DNA of 64,000 nucleotides from Thermotoga neapolitana DSM 4359 (GTDB taxonomy: Bacteria > Thermotogota > Thermotogae > Thermotogales > Thermotogaceae), in assembly GCF_000018945.1 (NCBI RefSeq), contig NC_011978.1, forward strand, positions 1,396,729 through 1,460,728, given 5' to 3'. Of this stretch, positions 1 through 9,539 are shown piece after piece. A program made the position numbers and the translations under genes. How positions within the stretch are numbered: the stretch's first letter is position 1; every line of letters starts with the position of its first letter. Under the pieces are notes generated by a model. That model saw only the letters and a list, made by a program, of their open reading frames with translations. It did not search any database and was not told the origin of the DNA.

Positions 1-361
1 CACCTACGTGGAATATTTCCTGAACGGTACCATGGGACTGTTCCTGCTTGGTTGGTATCCGGATTATCTCGACCCAGATGACTACGTGTGGCCCTTCCTG
101 AGCGAAAGTGGTGCAAAATCTCTGGGAAGTTTCTATTCGAATCCCGAAGTGGAAAACCTCATGATAGAAGCCAGAAAGCTCACCGATCAGGAAAAGAGAG
201 CCGAGATCTACTACAAGGTCCAGGAGATCCTCGCCAGGGACGTTCCCTACATACCGCTCTGGCAGGGTGTTGCCACCTGTGCAGCGAAAAAGCAGGTGAA
301 GGGGATCCTGCTTGAGCCCACACAGATATTCAGATACTACATACTCTACTGGGAAGAGTGA
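1..361 (+). CDS. Peptide-type ABC transporter solute-binding protein, C-terminal end (5' truncated by window)
   Basis: Only the last ~119 codons are visible; the frame is open to base 2, so the gene begins upstream. The text matches the C-terminal lobe of family 5 (oligopeptide/dipeptide or oligosaccharide) extracellular binding proteins: a GWYPDYLDPDDY-type stretch, then a conserved helix ending in a run such as DVPYIPLWQG, and a short tail. Such proteins capture a peptide or oligosaccharide outside the membrane and deliver it to the permease pair. The downstream neighbour is a DppB-like permease, which supports the role. A perfect hairpin separates the two genes. The substrate cannot be read from this fragment. 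Confidence 0.85.
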   Translation, partial: TYVEYFLNGTMGLFLLGWYPDYLDPDDYVWPFLSESGAKSLGSFYSNPEVENLMIEARKLTDQEKRAEIYYKVQEILARDVPYIPLWQGVATCAAKKQVKGILLEPTQIFRYYILYWEE

Positions 362-366
362 GTAAT

Positions 367-392
367 GCCGCCCCCCCTGGGGGCGGCTTTCT
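367..392 (+). terminator. GC-rich hairpin between binding protein and permease (attenuator-like)
   Basis: A perfect 9-bp stem (GCCGCCCCC at 367-375 with GGGGGCGGC at 379-387, loop CCT) is followed by TTTCT. It lies 5 bases after the binding-protein stop and just before the permease ribosome-binding site. A partial terminator here would leave more transcript for the binding protein than for the permease. Readthrough is inferred, since no promoter is visible after it. Confidence 0.7.
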
Positions 393-404
393 GGAGGTGC
401 CGTG

Positions 405-1412
405 ATGTCCCTGAAGAACTACGTGATAACAAGGATCGTTCTTGCTGTTCCGATGATTTTCATCCTGCTTGCTCTGATATTTTTGATTCTCAGGATCATA
501 CCTGGTGATCCTGTGCTCGCCATCCTCGGAGGAAAGGCTCCAAAGGAAGTGATAGAACAGAAAAGGCACGAACTGGGCCTGGACAAACCCATCGTTGTTC
601 AGTTCTTCGACTACATCGGAGATCTTTTAAGGGGTGACCTCGGGAAATCCACACTGACCGGAAGACCCATCTGGGATGAGATCAAAGAGAGGTTTCCCGC
701 AACGCTGGAACTCACACTTTTTTCCTTTGTTATAGCCGTCCTTGTTGGTATCTTCTGGGGAAGTTTTGCCGCGTACAGAAGAGACAGCGGTATCGACATA
801 GGTGCCAGGATGTTCTCGATGGTGATGTACGCCGTCCCGGTGTTCTGGTTTGGTCTCATGATGCAGTATGTTTTCGGTGTTGTTCTGAGATGGCTTCCCG
901 TGGGAGGAAGGATCTCCCCCACAATCGATCTGAAGGTGATAACGGGTATCTATTCGATAGATGCTCTTCTGACAGGAAACTGGGAGGCTCTGAAAGATGT
1001 CTTCGAACACCTATTTCTTCCGGGACTCACACTCGGTCTTGTGATCTCCAGTATCTTCGTTCGCATGGTGAGAAACAACACCGTTTTGACGCTGGCTCAG
1101 GATTTCGTGAAGGCGGCTCGTGCCCGCGGATTGAAGGAAAGGGTGGTTCTGTTCAGATACGCCCTCAAGAACGCTCTGGTTCCCATATTCACCATGATGG
1201 GTCTTCAGTTTGCACTCCTTCTGGGAGGAGCGGTCCTCACCGAGACCACCTTCTCGTGGCCTGGCCTTGGAAGCTATCTTGTTATGAAGATCAGATACAG
1301 AGATTTCCCTGCCATTCAGGGAACGGTGGTCTTCTTCGCACTGATCGTCGTGGTGATAAGTATCCTCGTGGATGTGATAAACGCCCTGATAGATCCAAGG
1401 GTGAGATATTGA
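405..1412 (+). CDS. ABC transporter permease, DppB/OppB family
   Basis: This is a 335-residue inner-membrane permease of the peptide/oligosaccharide uptake family. It opens with a hydrophobic segment, carries an exoloop, and has about six membrane segments. The cytoplasmic EAA-type loop that contacts the ATPase is visible near residues 236-258 (ARARGLKERV...YALKNAL). The C-terminal DVINALIDPRVRY is typical of the family. ATG at 405 is preferred over GTG at 402 because it sits 6 bases after GGAGGT (393-398). No DppC partner or ATPase follows, because the next gene converges from the other strand. Those partners must lie upstream of the window or elsewhere. Confidence 0.93.
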   Translation: MSLKNYVITRIVLAVPMIFILLALIFLILRIIPGDPVLAILGGKAPKEVIEQKRHELGLDKPIVVQFFDYIGDLLRGDLGKSTLTGRPIWDEIKERFPATLELTLFSFVIAVLVGIFWGSFAAYRRDSGIDIGARMFSMVMYAVPVFWFGLMMQYVFGVVLRWLPVGGRISPTIDLKVITGIYSIDALLTGNWEALKDVFEHLFLPGLTLGLVISSIFVRMVRNNTVLTLAQDFVKAARARGLKERVVLFRYALKNALVPIFTMMGLQFALLLGGAVLTETTFSWPGLGSYLVMKIRYRDFPAIQGTVVFFALIVVVISILVDVINALIDPRVRY

Positions 1413-1433
1413 AAAAGAGCGGGAAGGCCCCGC

Positions 1434-1435
<2 letters not shown>
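1412..1435 (-). terminator. Intrinsic terminator of icd
   Basis: On the minus strand GAGCGGG (1435-1429) pairs with CCCGCTC (1423-1417) around a 5-base loop, followed by TTTTT (1416-1412). The stem begins inside the icd stop codon. The plus strand has no T-run after the stem, so it serves mainly the minus-strand gene. Confidence 0.75.
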
Positions 1436-2684
<1,249 letters not shown>

Positions 2685-2705
2685 CTACGCGATGTTCTTA
2701 GGATT

Positions 2706-3368
2706 TTAATCTTTGATCAGAAGAATTCTCATCGCTCCCATGTCTTTGAGCTTGCTCGCCAAACCAGAATCTTCTGTTACATACACTCTGTCTTTTCTCA
2801 CCTCATCCGGTACACTCTCCACCTTCACAGCGTTCTTGTCCTTTTTCAGAACAAAGTCTGCATCTTCTTTGGAAACTTCGATGATCACCGGCTCTCCCAC
2901 GAATGGATCGTTCTTTTTCATGTAAGACTCGAAGTCCTCTTTCAATTCCTGAGCAACGTATTTCAGTATCTTTATGAACATGTCCTTTTCCACGTAACCG
3001 GGAAGGTACCCAAGGTATTTTTTCCCCTTGAAGAAAAAGAACGTGGGTGTTCCCCTCACACCAAACCCTTGGAAGAGTTCTCTGTAAGAAAGAGAGGGCT
3101 CGTTCAAAACTTCACTCGCAAAGAGCGTTGTCTTCTCGTCGGTAGCGTAAATTTCTGCCAGAACGAAGTTTGGCACGAGGATCTCCTGAAAGTCTTCTTT
3201 TGGAAGAACTTCCTTTTTGAACAGGTTGCAGTAATAGCAGGTCGGACTCGAGAACATGATGATGAGTTTTCTCTGTGTGATGTTTGAAAGTCTGTAAGCG
3301 TCGTCCAGACTGAGAGCGAAGGATAAAACACCAAAAAAGATCAGCATGAACATTACAAATTTTCTCAC
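2706..3368 (-). CDS. Secreted/periplasmic thioredoxin-like protein
   Basis: The 220-residue protein has a clear signal peptide (about residues 1-20, ending FALS). A thioredoxin fold follows, with the active-site pair C44-Y-Y-C47 and a cis-proline in a GTPTFF motif at residue 108. The last ~70 residues extend beyond a plain thioredoxin domain and carry no motif I recognise. It starts 15 bases after the CcdA-like gene and presumably receives electrons from it, reducing disulfides on the outer side of the membrane. Its target is unknown; cytochrome c maturation is unlikely to be the role in a Thermotoga, so a general envelope thiol function is inferred. Confidence 0.88.
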   Translation of the reverse strand: MRKFVMFMLIFFGVLSFALSLDDAYRLSNITQRKLIIMFSSPTCYYCNLFKKEVLPKEDFQEILVPNFVLAEIYATDEKTTLFASEVLNEPSLSYRELFQGFGVRGTPTFFFFKGKKYLGYLPGYVEKDMFIKILKYVAQELKEDFESYMKKNDPFVGEPVIIEVSKEDADFVLKKDKNAVKVESVPDEVRKDRVYVTEDSGLASKLKDMGAMRILLIKD

Positions 3369-3383
3369 AGTATCATCCTCCCA

Positions 3384-4034
3384 TCAGTACGTGATGAACT
3401 TTCCTGAAAGTATGAGTATTCCAACAAAAATGAGAGAAGAAGCCCCCACCATCTTCAACACTCTCATCCACACAGGTTTTCTGAAACCGATACGATTCAA
3501 AAGCCTGTTGACAAATCCCCCAGCCAGAACGAACGGAATCGATATTCCAAGTGAGTAGAGAAAAAGAAGTACACCACCTTTTACCGGCTCTTTCCCGCTT
3601 GCCACGATGGCAAGTATGCTTCCCAGGATGGGACTCGAGCAGGGAATCCACACAAGGCCAACGCTTCCTCCGAGAAGAAAGCCATTGAGAAATCCTCCAC
3701 CTCTGAACTTCCAAACGTTTGGACCTTTCTTCACTTTCATGACTTCAACGTCGAACAGGTAGAGCAGGCCAAAGACTACAAGGGCGAGTCCAGAAACCCA
3801 CGTGAGAACGTAGGATGGAACGAAGTTGCCAAAGAGTCCAAAGAGCACTCCCATGAGAGAAAAAAGCGATGAGATCCCAAGGAAAAAACCAAGCAGTTTG
3901 AAAAAGTCCCCCTTTGATGAGAACAGCACACCGAAGAAAGCTGGTATCAGTGGAAGAACACATGGACTGAAAAACGCAAGGATCCCATACCCAAGAGCCA
4001 TCCAGTAACTCACTTCCACAACGAAGAAGGCCAT
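3384..4034 (-). CDS. ccdA: CcdA/DsbD-type transmembrane thiol-electron transporter
   Basis: This 216-residue protein has about six membrane segments. The two family cysteines are visible: C25 in FFSPCVLPLIPAF and C132 in VWIPCSSPILG, each next to prolines in the pattern typical of CcdA and the DsbD core. The family passes electrons from cytoplasmic thioredoxin to an extracytoplasmic thioredoxin-like partner, here most likely the protein encoded directly downstream. A ribosome-binding site (AAGGAGAG) precedes ATG 4034. An extended -10 promoter lies about 40 bases upstream, so this two-gene unit is probably transcribed separately from the liv operon. Confidence 0.93.
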   Translation of the reverse strand: MAFFVVEVSYWMALGYGILAFFSPCVLPLIPAFFGVLFSSKGDFFKLLGFFLGISSLFSLMGVLFGLFGNFVPSYVLTWVSGLALVVFGLLYLFDVEVMKVKKGPNVWKFRGGGFLNGFLLGGSVGLVWIPCSSPILGSILAIVASGKEPVKGGVLLFLYSLGISIPFVLAGGFVNRLLNRIGFRKPVWMRVLKMVGASSLIFVGILILSGKFITY

Positions 4035-4071
4035 GTTCTCTCTCCTTTTTCTACCAAAAAAGTCTACAATA

Positions 4072-4080
4072 ATTATAGCA
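4072..4080 (-). promoter_or_regulatory. Extended -10 promoter for the ccdA-thioredoxin unit
   Basis: TGCTATAAT on the minus strand is a perfect TGn-TATAAT extended -10, about 38 bases before the ccdA start. The -35 position (ATCGCG) falls in the preceding hairpin and is poor, as is common for extended -10 promoters. Confidence 0.6.
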
Positions 4081-4088
4081 CAGAATCT

Positions 4089-4107
4089 CCCCCTCGCGAT
4101 GAGGGGG
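4089..4107 (-). terminator. Hairpin after the liv operon / CBS gene
   Basis: A perfect 7-bp stem (CCCCCTC with GAGGGGG) with a 5-base loop begins 7 bases after the CBS-gene stop. The following bases on the minus strand are AGATTCTG, a weak U-tract, so termination may be partial. Confidence 0.5.
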
Positions 4108-4113
4108 ATCTGA

Positions 4114-4761
4114 TCAGTTCGAGTAGTAGTACAGGAGTTTCACGTTGATCTCGTCGAGTGACTTTATGAACTTTTCGTGGTCGATGTTTTCGACCCTGAG
4201 TGTGGCAAGGTACGAGTCTTTCCCTTCCTCACAGAGTGTTGCAATGGAGATGATGTTTCCACCCGCTTCGTATATCCTCTTTGCCACCTCGAGAAGTTCT
4301 CCGGGTCTGTTCGGCATCTCCATCGTGTACCTTATGGTTCCTTCTCTCTTGGTTCCGAATATCTCCACGAAGACCTTAAATATATCGGTCTGAGTGATGA
4401 TTCCAACGAGCTTTCCCGCATCGTCGACCACTGGGAGCCCGCTTATGTCGCGTTCTTCCATTATCCTTGCCGCGTCTTCTATGGGTGTGTTTTCGTTCAC
4501 TGTTACAACGTCTTTCGTCATGATCTCTTCCACCTTGAGTTTGGACAGAAGGTAGTGAAGTTCCCACACGTTCAGGGTGGTGGCTTTCGATGGAGAAGCG
4601 TAGAGCAGATCTTTCTCCGTCACTATTCCCACGATTCTGTCATCTTTCATCACGATGAGTCGCTTGATTTTGTTCTGTTTCATAAGTTTCAAAGCCTCGT
4701 TGAAAGACGTTTCTGGAGCTATGGTGATCGGGTTTCTCGTCATGAAATCCTTGACCAGCAT
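4114..4761 (-). CDS. Tandem CBS domain plus ACT domain protein (AcuB-like sensor)
   Basis: The 215-residue cytoplasmic protein contains two CBS motifs: residues ~1-60 begin with VKDFMTRNPITI, and ~75-130 contain VEEIMTKDVVTV and GLPVVDDAGKLVGIITQTD. An ACT-like domain follows (~140-213, MEMPNRPGELLEVAKRIYEAGGNI). CBS pairs bind adenosine nucleotides and ACT domains bind amino acids. It lies 11 bases after livF, as the last gene of the branched-chain amino-acid transporter operon. A role in sensing leucine, isoleucine or valine together with energy state is therefore an attractive inference. It has no DNA-binding or catalytic domain, so its output partner is unknown. Confidence 0.88.
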   Translation of the reverse strand: MLVKDFMTRNPITIAPETSFNEALKLMKQNKIKRLIVMKDDRIVGIVTEKDLLYASPSKATTLNVWELHYLLSKLKVEEIMTKDVVTVNENTPIEDAARIMEERDISGLPVVDDAGKLVGIITQTDIFKVFVEIFGTKREGTIRYTMEMPNRPGELLEVAKRIYEAGGNIISIATLCEEGKDSYLATLRVENIDHEKFIKSLDEINVKLLYYYSN

Positions 4762-4772
4762 GCTTTCCCCCC

Positions 4773-5492
4773 TTATGCAACACCAAGGTAGGCTTTTTTG
4801 ACCATCTCGTTGTCCAGAAGTTCGCTGGCTTTGCCTTCAAGTACGATCCTGCCCGTTTCCAGAACGTATCCGTAGTGGGCTATTTTGAGAGCACCAAGGG
4901 CGTTCTGTTCCACAAGAAGAATCGTGGTTCCCTCCTGGTTGATCTTCTGAATGACTTCAAAAACTTCTGAGACCAGTATGGGAGCAAGTCCCAGTGATGG
5001 CTCGTCCATCATCAGAAGTTTTGGTCTGCTCATCAGCGCTCTTCCGATCGCAAGCATCTGCTGTTCTCCACCCGAGAGAGTTCCTCCCAGCTGCTTCAGT
5101 CTTTCCTTCAGCCTTGGAAAGAGAGAAAAGATCCACTCGAGGTCCCGTTTTATACCGTCCTTGTCTTTTCTGTTGTACGCTCCCATCATGAGGTTTTCGT
5201 ACACTGTGAGTTCTGGAAAGATCCTTCTTCCCTCCGGAACGAGGGCTATCCCCATTTTGTTTATCACATGGGCAGGCTTGTTCGTGATGTCCTGACCGTT
5301 GAAGATGATCTTTCCCTTCTGAGCCTTCACAAGCCCCGCGATGGCAGAGAGGGTGGTTGTTTTTCCCGCTCCGTTTGCACCGATGAGCGTTACTATCTGT
5401 CCCCTGGGAACTTTCAAGTCTATCCCCTTGAGGGCGTGTATCGCACCGTAGTAGACGTGCAAAGACTTCACTTCAAGGACAAGATCAGACAC
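4773..5492 (-). CDS. livF: Branched-chain amino-acid ABC transporter ATPase LivF
   Basis: This is an ABC ATPase of 239 residues if started at GTG 5492. The Walker A is GANGAGKT (residues 38-45), the signature is LSGGEQQM, and the Walker B is LLMMDEPSLGLAP. The tail is short, as in LivF, which powers import with LivG. GTG 5492 is chosen over the upstream TTG 5510 because GGGAG lies about 8 bases before it, and because it gives an 8-base overlap with the livG stop. The position after livG, the family order K-H-M-G-F and the paired ATPases make the assignment firm at subfamily level. The exact amino-acid specificity is not visible. Confidence 0.93.
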   Translation of the reverse strand: MSDLVLEVKSLHVYYGAIHALKGIDLKVPRGQIVTLIGANGAGKTTTLSAIAGLVKAQKGKIIFNGQDITNKPAHVINKMGIALVPEGRRIFPELTVYENLMMGAYNRKDKDGIKRDLEWIFSLFPRLKERLKQLGGTLSGGEQQMLAIGRALMSRPKLLMMDEPSLGLAPILVSEVFEVIQKINQEGTTILLVEQNALGALKIAHYGYVLETGRIVLEGKASELLDNEMVKKAYLGVA

Positions 5493-6339
5493 TTTCCCAC
5501 TCCCTTCCAAGGTAGGCCTCTATCACCCTGGGATCGTTCTGTACCTCCTTTGGCGTTCCCTCTGCTATGATTCTGCCATAATCCATCACGATAATTCTCT
5601 CACAGATTCCCATGACCACCTTCATGTCGTGTTCTATCAGAAGAACGGTCAGGTTGAAGTCCTTCCTTATCTGTTTTATGAACTCCATGAGATCTTCTGT
5701 TTCTTTCGGGTTCATACCCGCGGCGGGTTCATCGAGGAGGATCAGTTTCGGCTTCGTTGCAAGGGCGCGGGCTATCTCCAGTTTTCTCTGATCACCGTAT
5801 GGAAGCGAAGAGGCTTTCTCGTACATCACCTTTTCCAGTCCCACTCTTCTTATCAGATCCTTTGCCTTCTCCACCATTTCCTTTTCTTTTTTCAGGTACC
5901 CGATCTTGGTGACTGCTCTCCAGAACCAGAAACGTCCTTCTCCCTTCTTCTTTTTTCCATGTTTCACCAGGATCCTGTCTGCGTCCGGGTTGGAAAGGAT
6001 ATGGTGCTGTGCCACAAGGACGTTTTCCAGGACAGTCATGTCGGAGAAGAGCCTGATGTTCTGGAAGGTCCTTGCAATTCCAAGGTGTGTGATCTGATAG
6101 GGCTTCAGGCCAGTGATGTCGATTCCATCGAAGATGATTCTACCCTTTGTGGGAGTGTATATGCCCGTTATCACGTTGAACACCGTTGTTTTCCCGGCAC
6201 CGTTTGGCCCTATGAGTCCGACGAGCTCTCCTTCCCTGACCTCGTTTGTGAAATCGTCGACCGCAACAAGCCCGCCGAACTGCATCGTCACATGATCCAG
6301 TATGAGAAGGGGTTTTCTCGAAAGATCCGTGACCGTCAT
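5485..6339 (-). CDS. livG: Branched-chain amino-acid ABC transporter ATPase LivG
   Basis: The 284-residue ABC ATPase has Walker A GPNGAGKT (residues 44-51), the characteristic LivG signature LPYGDQRKLEIARAL, and Walker B LILLDEPAAGMNP. A lysine-rich insert (GKKKKGEGRF region, about residue 130) is the usual LivG helical insertion, slightly enlarged. The C-terminal NDPRVIEAYLGREW is conserved in LivG proteins. It pairs with LivF as the cytoplasmic ATPase dimer. ATG at 6339 overlaps the livM stop (ATGA). Confidence 0.94.
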   Translation of the reverse strand: MTVTDLSRKPLLILDHVTMQFGGLVAVDDFTNEVREGELVGLIGPNGAGKTTVFNVITGIYTPTKGRIIFDGIDITGLKPYQITHLGIARTFQNIRLFSDMTVLENVLVAQHHILSNPDADRILVKHGKKKKGEGRFWFWRAVTKIGYLKKEKEMVEKAKDLIRRVGLEKVMYEKASSLPYGDQRKLEIARALATKPKLILLDEPAAGMNPKETEDLMEFIKQIRKDFNLTVLLIEHDMKVVMGICERIIVMDYGRIIAEGTPKEVQNDPRVIEAYLGREWESV

Positions 6340-7415
6340 TTCTTTTCACCACCTTTGCGACGAGCAAAGAGCCACCGATAGAGGTTGTTCCAGGTGAGTT
6401 CCTCTCTTCCCATGATGCCCCTCTGCCAGAAGATCATCACGAGTATGAATATGGCAGATATCACAAGTATCCTCATTCCCTTTATACCGGGAACGTGTAT
6501 CCCGAAGAACGTGAAAGGCTCTTCCAGATCTCTGAGCCATTCGAAAAGAATCGCAAAGAGTGCCGCTCCTATGAGTGACCCCGAGATGCTACCAAGGCCT
6601 CCGAGCACGATCATGATGAGGACGTAGAAGGTGAGCATGGGTCCGAGTGTGGTGATCCTGGGATCTATCGTCGTGAGCCAGTGAGCGTAGAGAGAACCGG
6701 AAACTCCTGCAAAGAACGCCCCTATGACGAAAGAGAGAAGCTGGTGTTTGAAGACGTTTATTCCCATAGCTTCTGCCGCTATGCGATCTTCCCTGACAGC
6801 CTTCAGGGCTCTACCGTAACTGCTGTTCACGAGGCTTGCCGTGAACAAAACGGTGACAAAAAGCCATCCGTAGCACCACCAGATGTTTGAGTACTCAGGA
6901 ATTCCCTTCAGCCCCAGCGGGCCGTTTGTGATGCTGATGGCGTTCAGTGCAACGATCCTGATCACTTCGGCAAAACCAAGCGATGCTATGGCAAGATAAT
7001 CACCGGAGAGCCTCAAAACGGGCCATCCTATGAGAAAGGCAAAGAGCGCAGCCAGAGCTCCCCCTGCTAGAGTGGCAGTGAGAAAATCCGTGTGAACGTT
7101 TGCAAGCCACGGAACGATGGGCTCTATTATGAAAGACATCGCTTTCTGTTCGGGTGAAAGCGTAAGAAGCGAGGCAGTGTAGGCACCGATCAGGATGAAA
7201 CCGGCATGACCAAGCGAGAAAATACCCGTGATACCGTTTATCAGGTTCAAACTCACCGCCATGATCCCGTATATGGCGATGAGTCGCACCACCCTCAGTT
7301 TGTAGCTGTCCATGTACCTGTTGGCAAGATAGAGAAGAAAGACCATGAAGAGGACAAAGATGACCGTGAGGATGAAGTTCGTACGTGTTGACAGTCTCTT
7401 CTCCATCTCCATCAC
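6336..7415 (-). CDS. livM: Branched-chain amino-acid ABC transporter permease LivM
   Basis: This permease of about 359 residues has roughly nine hydrophobic segments and the LivM landmarks ISLNLINGITGIFSLGHAGF (near residue 60) and GLGSISGSLIGAALF. It forms the membrane channel with LivH. The start is ambiguous: GTG 7415, ATG 7412 and ATG 7406 lie in frame, and AAAGGTG best fits ATG 7406. It overlaps the livH stop. Confidence 0.93.
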   Translation of the reverse strand: MMEMEKRLSTRTNFILTVIFVLFMVFLLYLANRYMDSYKLRVVRLIAIYGIMAVSLNLINGITGIFSLGHAGFILIGAYTASLLTLSPEQKAMSFIIEPIVPWLANVHTDFLTATLAGGALAALFAFLIGWPVLRLSGDYLAIASLGFAEVIRIVALNAISITNGPLGLKGIPEYSNIWWCYGWLFVTVLFTASLVNSSYGRALKAVREDRIAAEAMGINVFKHQLLSFVIGAFFAGVSGSLYAHWLTTIDPRITTLGPMLTFYVLIMIVLGGLGSISGSLIGAALFAILFEWLRDLEEPFTFFGIHVPGIKGMRILVISAIFILVMIFWQRGIMGREELTWNNLYRWLFARRKGGEKK

Positions 7416-8311
7416 ACCTTTTCCACGATTTTTTTGCCAAGAAGGCCTGACGGTTTAACGAGCAAAATGACTATCAGTATGATGAAAGCAAAAGCATCCC
7501 TGTATCCCATAACGGATGGGAAATAGGCCGCAAGGAATATCTCTATGAGTCCAAGAAGAACACCCCCGAGCACGGCTCCGGGGATCGAGCCTATTCCTCC
7601 AAAGACCGCGGCAATGAACGCTTTGAGTCCCGGCATGAATCCCATGTAGGGGTGCACGTTCGGAAATCTCATCGCCCACATGATCCCGCTCGCAGCAGCC
7701 AGGGCAGAACCGAGGGCGAAGGTGAAACCAATGACGGCGTCCACGTTGACTCCCATCAGGGATGTCGTTGGTATGTCCATGGAAATTGCCCTCATCGCCA
7801 TTCCGATCTTTGTCCTGTAGACTATGAAGAAGAGCACCACCAGGATGACAGCGGTGATGAATATGACGAGGAACGTGAGAAGGGGGATTCTGGCGCCGGC
7901 AACGATCAGCACCTTGTTCAGTATCGTTCTGTCCTTGAAGACGTTCAGAAACGACTTTGGAATGGCACCGAAGATCACAACGGCAAGACTCTCAAGAAAG
8001 AAGGAAACTCCAATTGCTGTGATCAGAGCGGAGATCCTCGGAGCGTTCCTCAGAGGTTTGTAAGCCACCCTGTCTATGAGAAATCCAAGAAGTGCCGCAC
8101 CGAGTATCGCAACAACGGCAGAAAGAAAGGGACTCAACGAGAGAAGGGTGGCAGCGTAAAATGCAAAGTACACTCCCATCATCATCACGTCACCATGGGC
8201 GAAGTTGATGAGTCTCAGAATACCGTAGACCATCGTGTAACCTATCGCTATGAGTGCGTAAAGCCCACCGAGCATGATCCCGTTGAAGAGGTTCTGCAGG
8301 AAAAATACCAC
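7412..8311 (-). CDS. livH: Branched-chain amino-acid ABC transporter permease LivH
   Basis: The permease has about 299 residues from GTG 8311. Family landmarks are FFLQNLFNGIMLGGLYALIA at the N terminus, GYTMVYGILRLINFAHGDVMM, and FGGIGSIPGAVLGGVLLGL. GTG 8311 is preferred to the upstream TTG 8332 because GGAAGGTGA sits a few bases before it. A terminator-like hairpin separates it from livK. Channel function with LivM is known for the family. Confidence 0.94.
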   Translation of the reverse strand: MVFFLQNLFNGIMLGGLYALIAIGYTMVYGILRLINFAHGDVMMMGVYFAFYAATLLSLSPFLSAVVAILGAALLGFLIDRVAYKPLRNAPRISALITAIGVSFFLESLAVVIFGAIPKSFLNVFKDRTILNKVLIVAGARIPLLTFLVIFITAVILVVLFFIVYRTKIGMAMRAISMDIPTTSLMGVNVDAVIGFTFALGSALAAASGIMWAMRFPNVHPYMGFMPGLKAFIAAVFGGIGSIPGAVLGGVLLGLIEIFLAAYFPSVMGYRDAFAFIILIVILLVKPSGLLGKKIVEKV

Positions 8312-8333
8312 CCTTTCACCTTCCTTTCTCAAC

Positions 8334-8361
8334 TAAATAAAGCGAAGCCCCATATCGGGGC
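8334..8361 (-). terminator. Hairpin between livK and livH (attenuator-like)
   Basis: On the minus strand GCCCC-GATAT-GGGGC is followed by TTCGCTTTATTT, and flanking GC bases may lengthen the stem. It should cut down transcription into livHMGF, leaving the binding protein in excess, as is usual for such operons. Strength is inferred. Confidence 0.6.
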
Positions 8362-8388
8362 CCCGCCTGACTGGTCTTTTGAGTAGAA

Positions 8389-9501
8389 CTATTGAATATC
8401 GGATGGATTTATAATGGCTTCGAAGTCGAAGGTTCCGTTCTTTACCACGTTCACGACCACGGATTTGATGGCATTCCCGTTCTCATCGATGTTGATGATA
8501 CCCGTTGCTCCCTCGAAGTTTCTTGTCTTTCTGATCTCTTCGGCGATCTTTTCCGTATCGAAACTTCCTGCCCTTTCTATCGCATCGAGAAGGACCATGT
8601 ACGCATCGTATCCGAGTGCGTTGAGTGCGGCCGGATCTTTTCCGTACTTTTCTCTGTAGGTTTCAACGAACTTCTGGGCAACGGGGTTGCTCGCTGCCTT
8701 TGGATGGTAATGGGTGGTGAAGAGAAGCCCTTCCACCGCTTCTCCACCGATTTCGATGAGCTCTGGTGCATCAGCCCCGTCACCGGCGAGGATGTAACCG
8801 GTGAAACCAAGTTGTCTTGCCTGTCTTGAGATGAGGGCGATCTCCGGATAGTACCCTGTTATGTAGATCGCATCAGGATTGAACGCCATTGCAACGGAAA
8901 GCTGTGCGGAGAAGTCCTGGTCTCCGCTCTTGAAGTACACCCTTTTTACCTGTCCGCCGAGTTCGGTGAACTTGTTTATGAAGAAGTTCGTAAGACCCAC
9001 GCTGTAGTCCTGTTCGACGTCTGTGAAGACGACCACTCTTTTGACACCAAGGTTTTTGTAGGCAAAGACCGCCATCGCCGCTCCCTGGAACGGATCGATG
9101 AAACACACTCTGGAGACGAACTTTCTTCCCTGTGTCACGAGTGGATTCGTGGAAGCGGGTGATATCATCGGGACCTTGTTCTCTTCTGCAAGTGGTGCAA
9201 TGGCAAGAGAGTGTGCACTTGCAACTTCACCGATTATAGCGAGAACTTTCTCTTTGTCTATAGCCCTTGCCGCTGCGTTGGCTGCCTCCGTCTTTTCACT
9301 TCTTGTGTCAAGGAGAACGAGTTCCACTTCTTCCCCGAGAACGGTGGGCTTCTCTTCGTGGGCGATCTGGATTCCTTCCCACACCATCCTTCCGAACGCG
9401 GAGATCCCACCCGTCATCGGAAGGATCACACCGATCTTGACCGCAGAAAAGAGACTCACAACCATCAGAGCAAGAAGAACAGTCAAAACGGCTTTCCTCA
9501 T
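8389..9501 (-). CDS. livK: Branched-chain amino-acid binding protein LivK
   Basis: The 370-residue exported protein has a signal peptide (about 1-20, LLALMVVSLFSA) and then a type I periplasmic-binding fold (Peripla_BP_6). It begins KIGVILPMTGGISAFG and contains ARAIDKEKVLAIIGEVASAHSLA, PMISPASTNP and GYDAYMVLLDAIERAG. No lipoprotein cysteine follows the signal, so it may be free in the periplasm/toga space. It is the first gene of livKHMGF-CBS. A near-consensus promoter with a palindrome in its spacer lies just upstream. Binding of leucine, isoleucine or valine is the family norm; other amino acids or amides cannot be excluded. Confidence 0.92.
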   Translation of the reverse strand: MRKAVLTVLLALMVVSLFSAVKIGVILPMTGGISAFGRMVWEGIQIAHEEKPTVLGEEVELVLLDTRSEKTEAANAAARAIDKEKVLAIIGEVASAHSLAIAPLAEENKVPMISPASTNPLVTQGRKFVSRVCFIDPFQGAAMAVFAYKNLGVKRVVVFTDVEQDYSVGLTNFFINKFTELGGQVKRVYFKSGDQDFSAQLSVAMAFNPDAIYITGYYPEIALISRQARQLGFTGYILAGDGADAPELIEIGGEAVEGLLFTTHYHPKAASNPVAQKFVETYREKYGKDPAALNALGYDAYMVLLDAIERAGSFDTEKIAEEIRKTRNFEGATGIINIDENGNAIKSVVVNVVKNGTFDFEAIINPSDIQ

Positions 9502-9539
9502 GATCTTTCCCTCCCCTTTTGAGAATGATTTTTATAAGT

